Made by a program: the position numbers and the translations under genes. Below, one piece after another: positions 14,910 to 37,820 of a DNA stretch of 64,000 nt. This DNA is from Glandiceps talaboti (Eukaryota; Hemichordata; Enteropneusta; Spengelidae), in NCBI RefSeq assembly GCF_964340395.1, contig NC_135563.1, forward strand, positions 9,886,575-9,950,574, in the 5' to 3' direction. Every line of letters begins with the position of its first letter. The first letter of the stretch is position 1. A model generated the notes under the pieces. The model worked only from the letters and a program-made list of their open reading frames with translations. It made no database searches and was not told the origin of the DNA.

Positions 14910-16431
14910 CAAATACTTTCATGTCAAAGTTCAAGATAAAGCTATTTGTTGGATATCCTGCTCTTTATATGATATCAGAGTGTAGCTGATAACAATCATC
15001 TTCTGTCACTCAAAAGGCGAATATCAAATCTGACTAAAGTACGGTCATTATCTTCCATTTGCCCCGCATCACAAAAACATATATATGAATACCCATTACA
15101 AATATCTGACACCAAGATATGCTGTCTCATGCTATAGAACGTTCAAAGTGACATGGTAAATATTAGTATGGTGTATATACCAAAGTATATTTGAGTGTCT
15201 CATTAGTCATATGATCTCTGACATTTGAGATACGATTTATGACCTTGACATTTATTTTAAGGTCAGATGTCAGCTTTACTTAGTGCAACATGTCTTCTAT
15301 ATCTTAGCAAATATCCAACGCTAACATATGATACAATTTTTTCTGACTGTATAGGCTTCTTGTGCATTTAGTATGACTTTGACCAAATGTAAGAACATGA
15401 AGGGAGGGTGAGGGGAGACATTTTGTATGTCAAGGCTCCCCCAGGTATCCAGTAGTAATATCATATTTGTATTTGCAAAAGAGTTGCTCATTTGAACTGT
15501 GCATGGATTACTTTCAGTCGCGGTAATATATATCTGGGATTACAGTTTTGATTGGCTTACTGCCGGAGAAAGTGTGAGAAATTCAGCTAATATTCATCTA
15601 CGATATTTATTTTCTTTACACATATAACAAAGAGAGTTCCTGACTGCGGGGAGATGGCTGTCAAAACGATCGAGTAGTGTGTTCGACAATGGCGGCTAAA
15701 GGACCTCAGATTTGACCTCTATGGTTCGCCAGAGACAGACTGACAGACAAAATAACGTATTGCAAAAGTACAGTCTGCTACAAAGTTGTACTATTTGAAG
15801 AGTGTTGACAAAGCAGACACTCTTTGAGACGCGTGAACAAACAATTATATGTTCACAAAGTACACCTCCTTTTGTTACAGTCTTCGTTTTTAGACAACAT
15901 TTGATGTCATCAATATTGATCAGTATTGTGTCTTTTCATTCAGGAAGTCTGTGCCGAAACGTTAAACTCAAAAGTACTATTTTATCTACAGCAAAAGAAA
16001 GTACTGAAATCATTATACTTTCTATTGCATTACCATTAACACACCCCACCTCGACACATCCCACCCCATGGCCCCACCCCATGCACTCTCAAAATTGAAC
16101 TGTTACTTGCCATTTGAGCGAAATGAACGCTTGATATAACGACATGGTCGCCTCCAAACTTTGAGCTATAGATATCAAACGAGTGCGCATCACCAACAGG
16201 ATGTTTCCGTCTCATACTGCCTTTATTCACACATTCGTAAATTGTGGTAAAAAGCTAAATATACATTTATAGCTACATATTATCATATTTATGAATGAGA
16301 TCAAACACAACGTAACTGATATGTTCATATCGTTCCAGGCGTCATGTTACGACTGCATTGTGGGTAGGTGCCATTCTTCCTCACGGAATTAAATATACTT
16401 CATTATCTAAGTTGTTATTAGGATGGTGACC

Positions 16432-16432
<1 letters not shown>

Positions 16433-16488
<56 letters not shown>
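16433..16488. repeat. (CTGT)n microsatellite
   Basis: About 14 units. Confidence 0.98.
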
Positions 16489-17117
16489 GTCATAATCAGC
16501 TCAAGAACCAGTATTCCAAATGAAACTAACATTAGTGCACATATCCTACGAGCTTATGTCTAGAATAGATATGTATTTGAGCCTTTCGTAACAGAGATAT
16601 TATAATGATCAATTTATATACTCAAATATTTGTAGCAAACACTCAACTGACAATCCTGATTCTGTTTTCAAAAATTCAGTTTGATAAATTGGCTACAAAA
16701 CGTATGCATTTTGATACACCCACATCCTTTTCATTGAATACACGTTTCCACATAGATGTAGGTAAAAGAAGTAATCAAAATAGAATTAATTGAGGTATAT
16801 GTTGAGAATAATATTAATAGAGGAGACACTTACAGTGTTCTGGTGATTAAATATGCAAGGTTGGTGACCGTGTATGGTAAGTAAAACTCACAGGGCAACG
16901 ATGTACTCGCACGGAATACCAACCAGATTGTTAGGTGGTGAGTGAATAAAAACAGCATAACTGAATTTATCATGACAAAAGAGAATGTAAAAATAGGACT
17001 CGATTAATTTTCTCCTGTCAAGTTTTATGTAAAGGATGGGTATTTGTTGATAGAATTTTAGCAAGGCAAAATTCTTGTTTGTTAAATTTCAAGTTGACTG
17101 TAATCAAAATCCAATGA

Positions 17118-17218
<101 letters not shown>

Positions 17219-18130
17219 ATACACTTATACCAGAATTAGTGCCATAATCAGTGTAGTACTGACTTGTGCATACTACACTTACGCTTATGCCGATATAGAG
17301 TTCATTGCTTGGTTAATAGACATTCGAGTTTGATTATAACAACTCAGTACTTTGGTTGTGTACATTTGAGACCAGCCGTGATACTAGTAATAGGGCACAA
17401 ACTGAGCTTATACGTTTTTGGTCGTAATTTTTTTTTTAATATTCAAAAGGTACTCAACCATCACTTGTACTTGAGTGAACCTCAGACCACTATTTTCGTG
17501 GTCTGACACTGAACTCAAACCTGATATTAAGATATAACTTATTAAAACGATCCAATGACATTATTTTACGCATATAAGTTGCCTACTACGCAACTACTTG
17601 TTTTTAACAATGTCAGAAGACAACTGTAATGTTATAGAAGGTATGCACCGGCTTTAAAATTATATTAGGGTAGTTAAATCGCGAGGTTTTATCATGTTTA
17701 TGTACGCATTTTCACTTTGGGGAAACAGTTGATAAACCCAGCTTTTGTCATTTTATAGGTGTCGAAAAATTCCCCAAACCGCTCTCCAGGTTATTTGAAT
17801 TTAACTGGCTACTGGTTGTTAATGAGTGTACACTGACTTGTTGTCCGTGTGTAAACAATCATTAAAGAATTACGGTCCATTTACATCTTTGTCAACAAAT
17901 GGTAAATGTGTAGGGTTATATTCTGATAGAGTTTGATCAATTAGTGATATGTTTCAAGTGGCCACATGGATGATAAAGTGTAATCTTTTCATTATGACAA
18001 TGGCAACGGTGAACAATGGTGAACTCAGTTCCATGGCAACTGGCCAAAATGACAAAATTTGTCCCAGTGGAACGTGAACATTTCAAAGAAGCCCCAGAAA
18101 GAAAGATACAGAACGCCGGGCGAACCACAA

Positions 18131-18487
18131 ACGTAGCCATATGAATTACAAGTGGATATTTATTTATTTTGTTTTTTTACTTGATAAAATAACTCGGCTA
18201 TGTTTTTTTTCTTGATATGTTGTGTAACATTGATTGTTTTAACATTTTTAACATTAAATCGTCAAAAAGATTTTTTTTAAAAAAAAAACGTGTAAAATGC
18301 TTGAACGTACAGTAACACATTTTTGGTCACGTTTTTTGAGGTTCTCACAATTTATTGACTCCGAGTTACAACCAAGGAATTTAGTCAGTATTGCGATATA
18401 TCGTGTTTTCAAGTAGGAAAATATTGCTAAGTTGTTTTATAGATTAAAAATCCAATATAAATGACATTTGCCATCCATATGGTAACT
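18131..18487. mobile_element. Diverged copy of the TTAA fold-back family
   Basis: The right half on the minus strand reads TTACCATATGGATGG, later TTTTTAATCTATAAAACAAC and CCTACTTGAAAA, matching blocks of the 27916-28264 element. The left half (gtagccatatg, tacttgataaaataac) is its weaker inverted partner. The centre again has CGTAC (near 18308). No TTAA duplication is visible. Confidence 0.45.
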
Positions 18488-18699
18488 TTCCATGAGTACA
18501 GCAATATATAAACAAGTCTTCGTCGAAGATATACCCCCTCTAGTGATATTTATTCACACAAATGTGACCGTTCTTCAGTCAAAACTTATATGGCTTCATT
18601 GTAATTCATCTGTCCAATGTTATGTATATATAAAATTTTAGAACATTAACCACATTCAAGTTCAAATACTACAAAGTCACATGATACACAAGAAAAGGA

Positions 18700-19330
18700 T
18701 TGATTTGACATTAGCCTACAGAGTCAAAGTCAACGTCAAATCTAATAATGCCAAAAGAAACATCATATCTGGTATTATGGGTAGATACCTAAACAAAGTC
18801 TCTGTGTATTATATTTCACATGGTTATTTCAAATACGTGATTTTAATGACATACACATATGCCCATCATTTTGTCAAAAGTTGCATGTCCACTACAACAA
18901 CTCATACTAAATGTGTCCCATATACTTTGTAACTTTTCCACAAGGTTTTCAAATTTGTTTAGCATCCATTTAATATTGGCATATGCCAAAATAGCTAGGT
19001 TTTGATATTCGACCTTGGAGGTTAAAGTCAAATCTAATGATACCAATGGATAGAAGATCAAATCTGATTACATGGCAATAGACACTTGAACGCTGTGTAT
19101 CACATATCCTTAGCTATTATGCAAACAGTTGATTTGCAAGACAAATATTGCTGCATTAGTTCAAATATGAAATCATGTTATGTTCAGAATGGTATATGTC
19201 ACTCTTGTAGCAAGTTCAAAGGCATTTGGCCTGTTCATGTCAGAAATACAGATGTAAACGGCCGGTGGATGTGTACATTTACGGAAGGACGCATGCACGG
19301 GCAGACAGACGGACAGACGGACGGAAACCA
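18700..19330 (+). repeat. Second copy of the AGGTCA-containing interspersed repeat
   Basis: Shares the pattern gaccttggaggttaaagtca (19012), tagacacttgaa (19078) and the closing gacagacggacag tract (19301-19322) with 49590-50400. Confidence 0.45.
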
Positions 19331-19961
19331 ATGCAGTATCCCCAGTTAGGGGCAATCAGAATTTTTCTTTTGTACTGTTTAGTTATTTATATAATTACGT
19401 ATACTGAGATAAAGTCCCAGTAAATACAGTTTCAATTATTATTTCCTCCGTCTTATTCTTATTTTTCAAGTTATTATCCACAACGGACAAAGCCCCAAGG
19501 ACATTAGTAGACGAGCAACATTGTTGAATTTTGGAATATTCGCAATAACAAAATAATACACGTTAAGAATAAACTAATTAAAAGCACCGGAAACCACTAA
19601 AACATTCATAATATATGATATATGTAACAGTTTGTATGGCTTTGATTTCGTTATACATGACAACTAATTCATGGTGTTTCCTTAGTTGCGAACTCATACC
19701 CACGTTTTTGCCTAAGGTGACATATTGGCCCACAGCTTTGACAATTTAAATGTCAGGTTTTTTCTGAAGTAGAAATGATAAATCTTGTAATTTATATAAT
19801 TTATTCCCCATTTAGCGTCAATAGCGTCAATGCAATACGACGTTTTAAGGTATTCAATAAAACAAAAACAAATCAACATACGGAACATAAATACTGGCAT
19901 GTTTTGAAAGATTACAGTTACTATAAATTCAAACTAATCTTACTGTGCGAGTGTGACGTTG

Positions 19962-19967
<6 letters not shown>

Positions 19968-19995
<28 letters not shown>

Positions 19996-20045
19996 TGTAT
20001 GTATGTATGTATGTATGTATGTATGTATGCATGTGTAAATAATTG

Positions 20046-20101
<56 letters not shown>

Positions 20102-20102
20102 A

Positions 20103-20173
<71 letters not shown>
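19968..20173. repeat. Compound (GTAT)n-(TA)n-(AAT)n-(TA)n tract
   Basis: (gtat)n to 20030, a short unique spacer, (ta)n 20049-20098, aataataat, then (ta)n to 20173. Confidence 0.97.
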
Positions 20174-20175
<2 letters not shown>

Positions 20176-20710
20176 CCATTATTTCAACTTTCAACGTTCC
20201 CTGCGATAATCCCTCATCATACATTATTTACCTTGAAACATTTACCCTAGAATTAAACATGATCCCTTCCCCTGTATCATGTGTATGCACCACTTTCAAT
20301 ATAGTGTTTGTTCTGCAAATATAATAGTCCATTTCTGCCGTGAAAGTACTCCACAATAGGTGGTCAAATTATGCATGTAAATGATTTCCACGTTAACACT
20401 GTTGTCATGACAACGCAGCCTCATTTAAGAATTGCGTTTTCGCTTTCATATGAAGCGATGTATACAAGTAAAAGTGTTCGTTCGTTCTATCAGAAAAAGA
20501 CGTCTGGACTGAAAGTTTGCTATTCTTGGGTTATAGATATTTAAAGGTACATATACCAATACAAAGAACAAGGCAGTCGTACAGAATATTTGGTAAAGTA
20601 ATTAGTTTGGTCAAGACCCACCTCTGCACATAAAAACGCAAACACAAAGGAACATAAGCACACGATCACATGTACTGACACAGCCAGACAGAAGGAGACG
20701 GACACGGAAA

Positions 20711-20771
20711 GACATACATACATACATACATACATACATACATACATACATACATACATACATACATACAT

Positions 20772-20805
<34 letters not shown>

Positions 20806-20860
20806 GCACGCACGCACGCACGCACGCACACGCACATATAAAGAGACAGACAGACAGACC
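20711..20860. repeat. Compound (CATA)n-(GACA)n-(CGCA)n tract
   Basis: Blocks change by one base at a time: cata, then gaca, then cgca, then a second short gaca block at 20845-20860. Confidence 0.97.
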
Positions 20861-22882
20861 TTGGCAGACAGACTTACACAGGTAAACATCGACACACGTC
20901 TCTATCTTACCTTTCTTTTTCTGTGACGGAAAACCTGAGAGGAAATTTCGACAGTTCGCTATAGACGAATGGACTGTATGGACACTTGACGGACATGAGG
21001 GAGTATTATGCACTGCCATGTTCTTGTGTGTGCGACGGTTGAACCTGTCAACGACGAGTCCGATAAAAGTTGACATGCATGAACAAGGGGTAGAGAAACT
21101 TGTTAATACTTCCGATGTATACTTCCGATCTTCCCCGCGCGTTTTTTTTACAAACCAGCTTTGGCGAGAGAGTGAATCTATCTGTCGTCCTTTTGCTCTC
21201 GTAGGCTTTTAGGTACGTACTTTTACTTGAGGAGTGATGAGATACGCTTCGAGGACGGTTTCGAGTATTTAGGGTTGGTATCTATATGCTGTTGTTGGAC
21301 GCGTTGATCGAAAAGCAACAGTGCTCACTTTGATAGTAAAGAAACTGATATCCATTAATACAGCTGTTATGGCTTTTCCTATCCTAAACGAGGTTTTACC
21401 AAACTGCTTCCAGAATAAAATTTGAAAACGAGAGCTGAATATTTCACGATGTATGCGTTTACAGTTCAATGTTGAAATATAAATATTACACCAAGATTTT
21501 TACATTGATGTAAAAACAATTACTTGCAATTGTTAAGTGTTGCAAGTCAGCTGTAGTAACCGCATCTCCGTGGCATAATATCCAATTTTTCGTTTTGTTC
21601 ATTCACAGTGCGAAAATACACATACGTGAACCACCAAGAACAGGCAGTTACTATTACATATACCGTCTATCTTGCGAAAATACAGCAGGCTTTATATAAA
21701 TTTATGGTAACGTTAACCGCGTTCGCAGAAACGGTGCGTAACATCCACAACACGATGCTGTTGATTCGTCTCCGACTGTCGTATACCACTATGACCGAGT
21801 GCCACACAAAAAAATACCATCAATACCAATGCAACGTACATTGAATTGTGGAACGCCGACCGACTTTAGAAACAAGCATACGAACACAAATATGATTAAA
21901 AGTACTGCGCATGTCATAATGCGAAGCGCACCGATGTCACAAGCTACGCCCTCGGCGTTCAAATATTATGATTTAGGTAGGATTTTTATGACTTGAAATT
22001 AAATTGCTAGAAAATTACTTCTAATTTACACCATATTCAAAATGGTTAATATAAGTTTCACCTTGTCAGTCTATGTATCAAAATGTGGAAATAAATTTAT
22101 TTATTGCATTAACGTATAAATTTATACGTCGGGTAATTCCTGTGAAACTTAAAGTTATATGATTCGATGGTGCATATATACATTATGTTGGTTCGTTTAT
22201 AGGAAAGCTTCCTGAAATGGGCTGCTTACAGTGACGTCAGAGCACATGATAATAATAATGATGATGATGATGATGATATTTCAATGTAGCGAATAGAAAC
22301 AAGTTAGGTGCATTTTTAAAACAGCAGTTGAACTGATAATAAAACTTGACAGAGATTATAGCAGGTTGAACGTGTGTATACTGTTTTTGTAACGGTTATC
22401 ATATTCATTCTAGCTGAGAAAAGGAAAACGCTATTACATGGATTGCCATCTGGCTAATTTTTTTTTATGAAGAGTGTTTTTTTCCGATAACCCGATCGAC
22501 CCTAGTTAAGCCACCGACCCTAAACATTTTCTGCAAAAAGGTAAACTGATGACTTCGATTCTGTTTCCATGTAGATTTTCTTGCCAAACTATCTTTGGTT
22601 TAATACTTTTAAAAAAAAATCACATGCCAGAGAGAAACGATGTCTTTTCAGCCTACAAGAGCACAGTCTGCATATTGTGTTCGTCTATACTTCTGAATCA
22701 CATACTTGTTTTACACCTCATCAAACTATCGTGGAAGTATTGTGACTAACGAGTATCTTGTTTGGGGGTCGAAGTAATTACTAGTAAGTGGCAAAATGGC
22801 TGAACGGTAAAAGAAATGCCACAGGTAATTAAACAACAAACACGAAATAACACCATTTTACAAGACTATGTATACTTTATAG

Positions 22883-22940
22883 AATCGCAACGTCGCAAAC
22901 AGACGCCTCTTTACGGCATCGTCCAAAACGTACCCGCCAA
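22883..22940 (+). repeat. Short interspersed repeat, copy 1 of 3
   Basis: Contains atcgcaacgtcgcaaa and gcctctttacggcatcgtcc, shared with 26039-26090 (+) and 29885-29935 (-). Confidence 0.5.
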
Positions 22941-25046
22941 TTAGGTACTTCGTCGCTTCAGCAGTTCACGTGTGCTCTGGCTTGTGAGAATGAAAGAAGC
23001 GTTGGAACACAGCTACTACGAATATATGTGACGGACGACATATTTGTTATCTTTGAAAGTAAAAACTAAGACGACCAAAACGTAGTACAACAGTTGTAAT
23101 ATTGTATCATTTAAACTGGCATTATTTTACACTTCGTATTATCGGACAAATAGCAATTTATAGAACTCAATCACTAGACTCGCTCTGATTAATTTCCTTC
23201 CATGCATATCATTATCCTTGTTGCTGATTGGATGGCTGGCCTGTCGTCATGGTAGTCGTCGTTTATTACATCATAAATAGATGACGATATGCTAGCTATG
23301 AACGTTTAATTAATCGTATAGCATACAACAGAACATAAAAATATAATGATTTCAAAAAATACCGTATAACATTTCCAGAATTCGGTCACCGATCGAAGCA
23401 ATTTTTCCGGGGGCGATATATTTGATATCATGTCAAACAAAATGATAAAATTTCAAAACTTTCAGTTCTTGCAAGGATAACCTATTTCAGCCTCAATAAA
23501 ACTTAGGTCGAGGTAAGCTTTATTAATGCAGGGTAAATGCATGGAGTGACCGGGATCCGGGAGAAATGTACAGTCTGCGTATGGTCGATATAGATAACTG
23601 GTCGACAACCTTCACTTTACTAACTCGAAATGACGCACGCTTCAAAAAGTATTCGTTAGACTAACTTGATATGACATACCCTACAAAAAGGGTTCCTGTA
23701 AAAGGCATTTGCAAGTCTTTAGCATTGAACTTTAACATTACCAATATTTTTGTAATTATTTATAGCGGACATCTTCGTCACCTCATTTTGTAATAGCAAA
23801 AGAAATTAATATTGAACTTCAAATAGAGAATAGTCCAGTTGGTTACGTTGTCAGACTTTTAAACAAACGAGTGGTGATGATGTCTCGTTTTAGCTCGTTC
23901 CTTTTGTACTTTATTTTATCCGTTATTTCATTTTTGTTCCATTTCTACATATTGATTGAGCTTTTATTACCGTTTCTCTCTGTATTTTCAAAGGAAACAT
24001 TGTTCACATAAAGTGTTTATTTCTAATCGATGCACACCTTTTTAATTGGACCCTTGGGTTACCACTAGAATGGTACAATAAACCGTTATGATTAAATTGC
24101 ATCAAAATTGCCAATATAAAGCCGATTTGTAAAGTACTGGACACCCAGAAAAGTAGGATAACCCAACTCTCAGCAATACAGGTGACGTCGTTGCAATCGA
24201 TGTGTACGTCAGCACCACAATAATGCTAATTAAATTCGCACGTCAGTATGACCAAAAACGTATTTAAATTATATGCTATAAAATCATTATTGAATCAATT
24301 CTGGAAAAGACAACTGTCCACGACTATAATATTAAGTTAAACGGCGTTATTGTAGTCCAGTGGTGATTTCTTTCCCAACCTATAAATCAGAATTACGAGT
24401 TGTTTCATCCTAAAATAAAAGTATATGAAGCAACGAGTGTTAGACGCTCCAATCAATATTTCGAGGCATAATGGACAAGGCTTACATCTCTGTGAGAAAA
24501 AAATCACGCTTGTCATAGCTATGAGCAATGGCAGCTGATGCAAATAGTACAAGAGAAACGTGGATACTGCCTGCGGTGTCAGAAATCGAACCCATATACT
24601 CTCGTCACTTTCCAGGGTCTATGTACATAGACATGCCTAGAATAATTGATGTTCTGCGAAGTAGTTAAATCTATTCTAACTCATGGTATGTCCTCTTGCA
24701 AGTAGGTTTTAGAAAATGCCCCCCCCCCCCAACAAAAAAATCAAAAGCGACAAAACAGACTCTTCGTATTCATCTTTGCAGACCGATCCCGACGTAGTTC
24801 TAGGAGTGGTAGTATACGTACCCGTCCTTTGTCCTATCCGCTATCTGTGTTCTTAACAATTAATAATAACCATAGTATTTCATCGTAGTATGTTGTTGTG
24901 GATTTCATGTTTTAAGTTTACCATTCTACTATGCAGCTTTATTTTTGTATTCTGTTCTTTGTTTTTATCTGCGCTGTTATATTAATTTCCTTTGGTGGGA
25001 TGAATACAGTGATTTTGAAAACAAAAAACCACAACCCCTCCTAAAA

Positions 25047-25065
25047 CAAACAAACAAACAAACAA

Positions 25066-25140
<75 letters not shown>

Positions 25141-25143
25141 AAC
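25047..25143. repeat. (AAAC)n-(AGAC)n tract
   Basis: Five aaac units, about 17 agac units, then aaac again. Confidence 0.97.
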
Positions 25144-26038
25144 GCTATACTGCATTGATACGTCCTGCACCACGATCATTGTCGTCCAATGCAAGTTTTC
25201 TATCATGTAATTACATCGCAAACTTGACAAAACGAATGGAAATAATTAAATAATATATGTGACGGTTGAAGAAAAACGAGAAACCATTATCTGATTTGCC
25301 AATGAAGTAACAAAGTCTGACGATTTTGTCTCAAAACCACTGGCAGGCAATAATGATATACCCTCAACTTGATTGTGATCAAAGAAAACAGTTGTACGTA
25401 GATGAACTTGCAAAATGGGGAACTTGGACTTGATAGTTGTTGGGGAACCTGTGAAAATTAACTGCCAGCCAATGTTGCCAAATTTCCGATTCGTTTTTTT
25501 TTGCGTGTACTAAATTTGAAGCAAGTGTTTCAATCGTGAAGTCACCTCGAAACAAGTCGATATTCTACGAAATAGATCGCATGCCACCAACTTTTGGGGT
25601 CACGTGAGTGGATTAACGAAGAGACACGTAACGATTTCATTGATCTAAAACAAAGGATTTCAATCAATATATATATTTTTTCATACTTTGATAAGATTTC
25701 ATAGGATTCAACCAGTGTTTAAATCAATTTTTTTGCGATGTGTCAATGACTTGAAAACAAGTGGTCTGCTATAAGTACAAGCTATATAATGGGTCATATT
25801 TTCTAATGACATTAAGACAGGCAACGAAACCTAGGAAGGGGTTACGACTTTAAGTTTTGCAGTGACATTTCATTATTTTCCATGCATGCGATTACAGTAG
25901 ACTAGTGGATTTATTAGAATGCATTTTAGTTATAGTGGTTTTATTAGAATGTGTTTTTAGTTGTAAATTATAATTCTTGTTTTTTTTAGTTGTAGTAGAG
26001 ATACATTATGTATTTAGAATGTGTTCTGTTTTACGACA

Positions 26039-26090
26039 ACATCGTCGTAAAGTACAGCCTCTTTTACGGCACCGTCCAAGATGGTATTTC
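26039..26090 (+). repeat. Short interspersed repeat, copy 2 of 3
   Basis: Contains acagcctcttttacggcacc then gtccaag. Downstream sequence up to about 26370 may belong to the same unit. Confidence 0.5.
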
Positions 26091-27025
26091 GCAGTGCCGC
26101 GGGAAGAAAGCCCGGGAAGAAAGCTTTGGTTTGCGAGGCTGTACAGCAATCACGTGACCATGCGACACATGAACTGTGGTAGCTGTGGATCACTACATTC
26201 TCATGTATCTCCTATCATTCAAACTTTACTCTGTGATTGGCCGGCTGTCTATTTTCCGAATTCATAACACGATTCTACTCTTTTTAACGCTGACAGCTCT
26301 CGATGGCAAAGCTCCAAAACCAAACATACACTTTATTCAGCTAACAACCATCTTGTGGCGCTACCAACGTCAGAAATAATATACAATATGGCGGCCACGT
26401 TTTCCAAACTCTAAGAAACCCTCTGGACATATATACGCTACGAGACTGGAAGATTTGAAGAGCAAGCTGTAGACTTGTTTATTCAAGCAAATATAGAGTG
26501 TGACTCAAGAAGGCCCTTTCAGTACCATTAAATGTTTTGGAGTCTGTTGTTTTAGACATTCCTTGATTGTTAAGGTCTTGAAAAATCACAGACCCTTCAC
26601 CTTGGTGGAGGGTCTATGTACAAATTAACAAATTGGTATTAGTGCATGCTGTACACTGCGAAGTTCTCATGAGGGACGCCTCAAATTACATGGGGGGGGG
26701 GGGAGAAAGGTGTTTTAGCGGGAAGATCACCATATTTCCAGCAAGTGTTTGGGGTGATCACTATTTTTTGTGCTATTATATTTTTAATCACAGGTATTCC
26801 AATGTCAGACAGGAGGGGAGGGGCAGTATTTTTATGCAAAGTCTGGGAAAGGGCCAATCTTTTCCATGCAGTCGACTTCTAAAAATACACCCTTATAATT
26901 TGTCACCATTGTGTTATTGAATTAATGTGCACACTGAAAGAAATATGAGAGTCAAAAAACTGAAAAGACAAGTAACACACACTATATAGTAAATTCACAG
27001 TTGTCAATTTATTCAAATATGGAAC

Positions 27026-27089
27026 GCTAGACCGGTCACCAGTCCATCCGTACATGACTGAAAAAGACGGGACTGGGGAGGGGTCTAGC
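27026..27089. other. Imperfect hairpin downstream of the myosin gene
   Basis: GCTAGACC and CCAGTCC (27026-27045) pair with GGACTGG and GGTCTAGC (27070-27089) around a 24-nt loop, with a short asymmetric internal bulge. No T-run follows. Function unknown. Confidence 0.5.
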
Positions 27090-27454
27090 CCGACACCAAC
27101 ACGTCACTGCATATGTGAGATCAATTTCACATCCTGAGCCCGTCTCCACATTGATTTACAAAGGAAATTATCATCTTGTGCCAGAAAGTTTTGGAATTAT
27201 TTAATAAAAATAATTTGAGAAAGTCATGCGTAGTCTAATGTTGCTCTAAGTCATTCTGCACACGGTGTCTAGCCTACGGTCAACACACTCAGCTATCCGG
27301 TCTTGTTTTCATTGATTAAACGGGAGTATACAAGATGACGGGGTCCATAAAGATAATTAAAAAAGCGGTAAAGAAATCCTCCTTCTGTATCACGTTAAGC
27401 TCCATTCCCCTCCCTCCCCCTTTGAAGAATTAGAAGCGCCCGAAACCAATTTTT

Positions 27455-27473
27455 TTTATTGTGTTTTTTTATT
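27455..27473 (-). promoter_or_regulatory. Candidate poly(A) signals of the myosin light chain gene
   Basis: Two AATAAA hexamers on the minus strand (27455-27460 and 27468-27473) lie about 250 nt downstream of the stop codon and are the first such hexamers after it. A further one is at 27008-27013. Usage is inferred from position only. Confidence 0.45.
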
Positions 27474-27722
27474 ACTTAAACAAGAAACTATCACAAGCCT
27501 GCCCGGACTATGCAATCAGATCAACACTAAAACTGGAAACATAAAATAAAATGATACTATATGCTTCAGAATAGTTCGTGTCCATACGGTATTTTGTGTT
27601 TTTTTTCTTTACATGGTGTACGTATATGGACTTGGATGTTATTTCCCAGTGAGAAAAGTCTTCGAAATTCACACAGATTGGCAGGGATAGGGTGGTAATG
27701 TAGAGGTGTATAGTAATAGTGT

Positions 27723-36380
<8,658 letters not shown>

Positions 36381-36399
36381 TGTTACTGTCTTTCTTCAA

Positions 36400-36480
36400 C
36401 AAAAATCCAAGAAATGGGAAAGCGGATCAGATAGAGACGGGCACTGGGAGTCCGATCTTATGCCAATGAGGGAAGAGGTC
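36400..36480 (-). promoter_or_regulatory. Putative core promoter / 5' UTR of the myosin light chain gene
   Basis: Upstream of the ATG-only exon the minus strand has an inverted CCAAT motif (ATTGGC, 36462-36467) directly followed by a TATA-like CATAAG (36457-36462). If the latter works as a TATA box, initiation would fall near 36430 and the 5' UTR would be about 50 nt. Both motifs are degenerate; this is inference. Confidence 0.22.
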
Positions 36481-37721
36481 TCGGTAAACGAGGGGGGTCT
36501 ACTCTGGAAGCTACCATTTTACACAGGATGGGTATGCATACTTCTACGGAGGGGACTTTATGGTAATATCCGAGAATGTTGTAGTTTTAGTCGCGAAAAC
36601 TAGATTTGCTAACGTTTACATCTACATCAAGTGATTTGGTATACAATAAAGAGTGGGAAAATGGACAAAGAAGGAACTGATACAAAAAATGTCGCCGATC
36701 CCCCGTTCTTAAAATCCACTAGCCCAAGTTATAAGGCCAGAATATTACGAATGGTTTATGTCCTTATTTAGCTATGGATGGGTAACTTAATCCCAGGACA
36801 ACGCCGCAGACACAGTGTAGTAAGCATCTGGCCTACCAAAACGACAGCAAAAAGATGGCTGGCGAGCAATAAGGCCTTGCAGCTCTTCAAGGTCGGGAAA
36901 ATTTACCCTTTGGCAACTTTGCCCATCACTGGAAAATATGTCTGCAAATATCGTGTTAAAGTGGCCTTGGTATGATGGATTCTACTTATAGATACCCATT
37001 TCATGTCAGGAGTGGTGCATATATTTTTATGTGGTTTCCGTGTTAAGGAGCGTTAGTATGCGAGCAATGAAAGAGCTGTGTAGCTCTTTAGTTTCTTTTT
37101 TTAATAGAATGTGATGTTGGTCGTTCAGTGGCCTGAAAGTGATATCAGCAAGATAATAAACCTAGAGAAAGAAAGACTTGTTTGGTGGTTTCTAGATGTT
37201 CCATGTTAAACATACAACTCCGTGTAACTGAAGAGGAAAGGCCACTCCTTTTTATAGGTCAATATATCACTTGGTTCATTTCCTACATTGAGTCAGGAAA
37301 AGGGAAATCGCGTTTGTATTTCATAAAAAATGACCAAAGCTATAAATAATAAGTGCCATACGTCAAAAATTATCACCTATAACTATGATGATTATAGTTC
37401 AAATGGATGTCAACAAAAGACCAGTACCACTTTTAAGTTCGTACCCCCTCCTCCAACAACACCAACCTCACTACACTGTCAACTGTATAACACGTAACGA
37501 CATGTGTATCCCTGACATGACCCTAGACATCAGACCACTAGTGTGTGATGATAGTAATCTAAAATTTAAAGACTTTACATATTTATATCCCTGACAACTA
37601 GGACAGGTACGAGTGATGTTGTTATATTTTTGCACCAAGAGCAAAATGGTGGGTATCTTGTATCCATGCAGTTAAAATTATAATTAAAAAAAAATCGACA
37701 GAGAGACAAATGTAGATAAAA

Positions 37722-37820
37722 CTACATACATACATACATACATACATACATACATACATACATACATACATACATACATACATACATACATACATACATA
37801 CATACATACATGCATGCATG
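37722..37820. repeat. (ACAT)n microsatellite
   Basis: About 23 units ending in tgcatgcatg. Confidence 0.98.
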
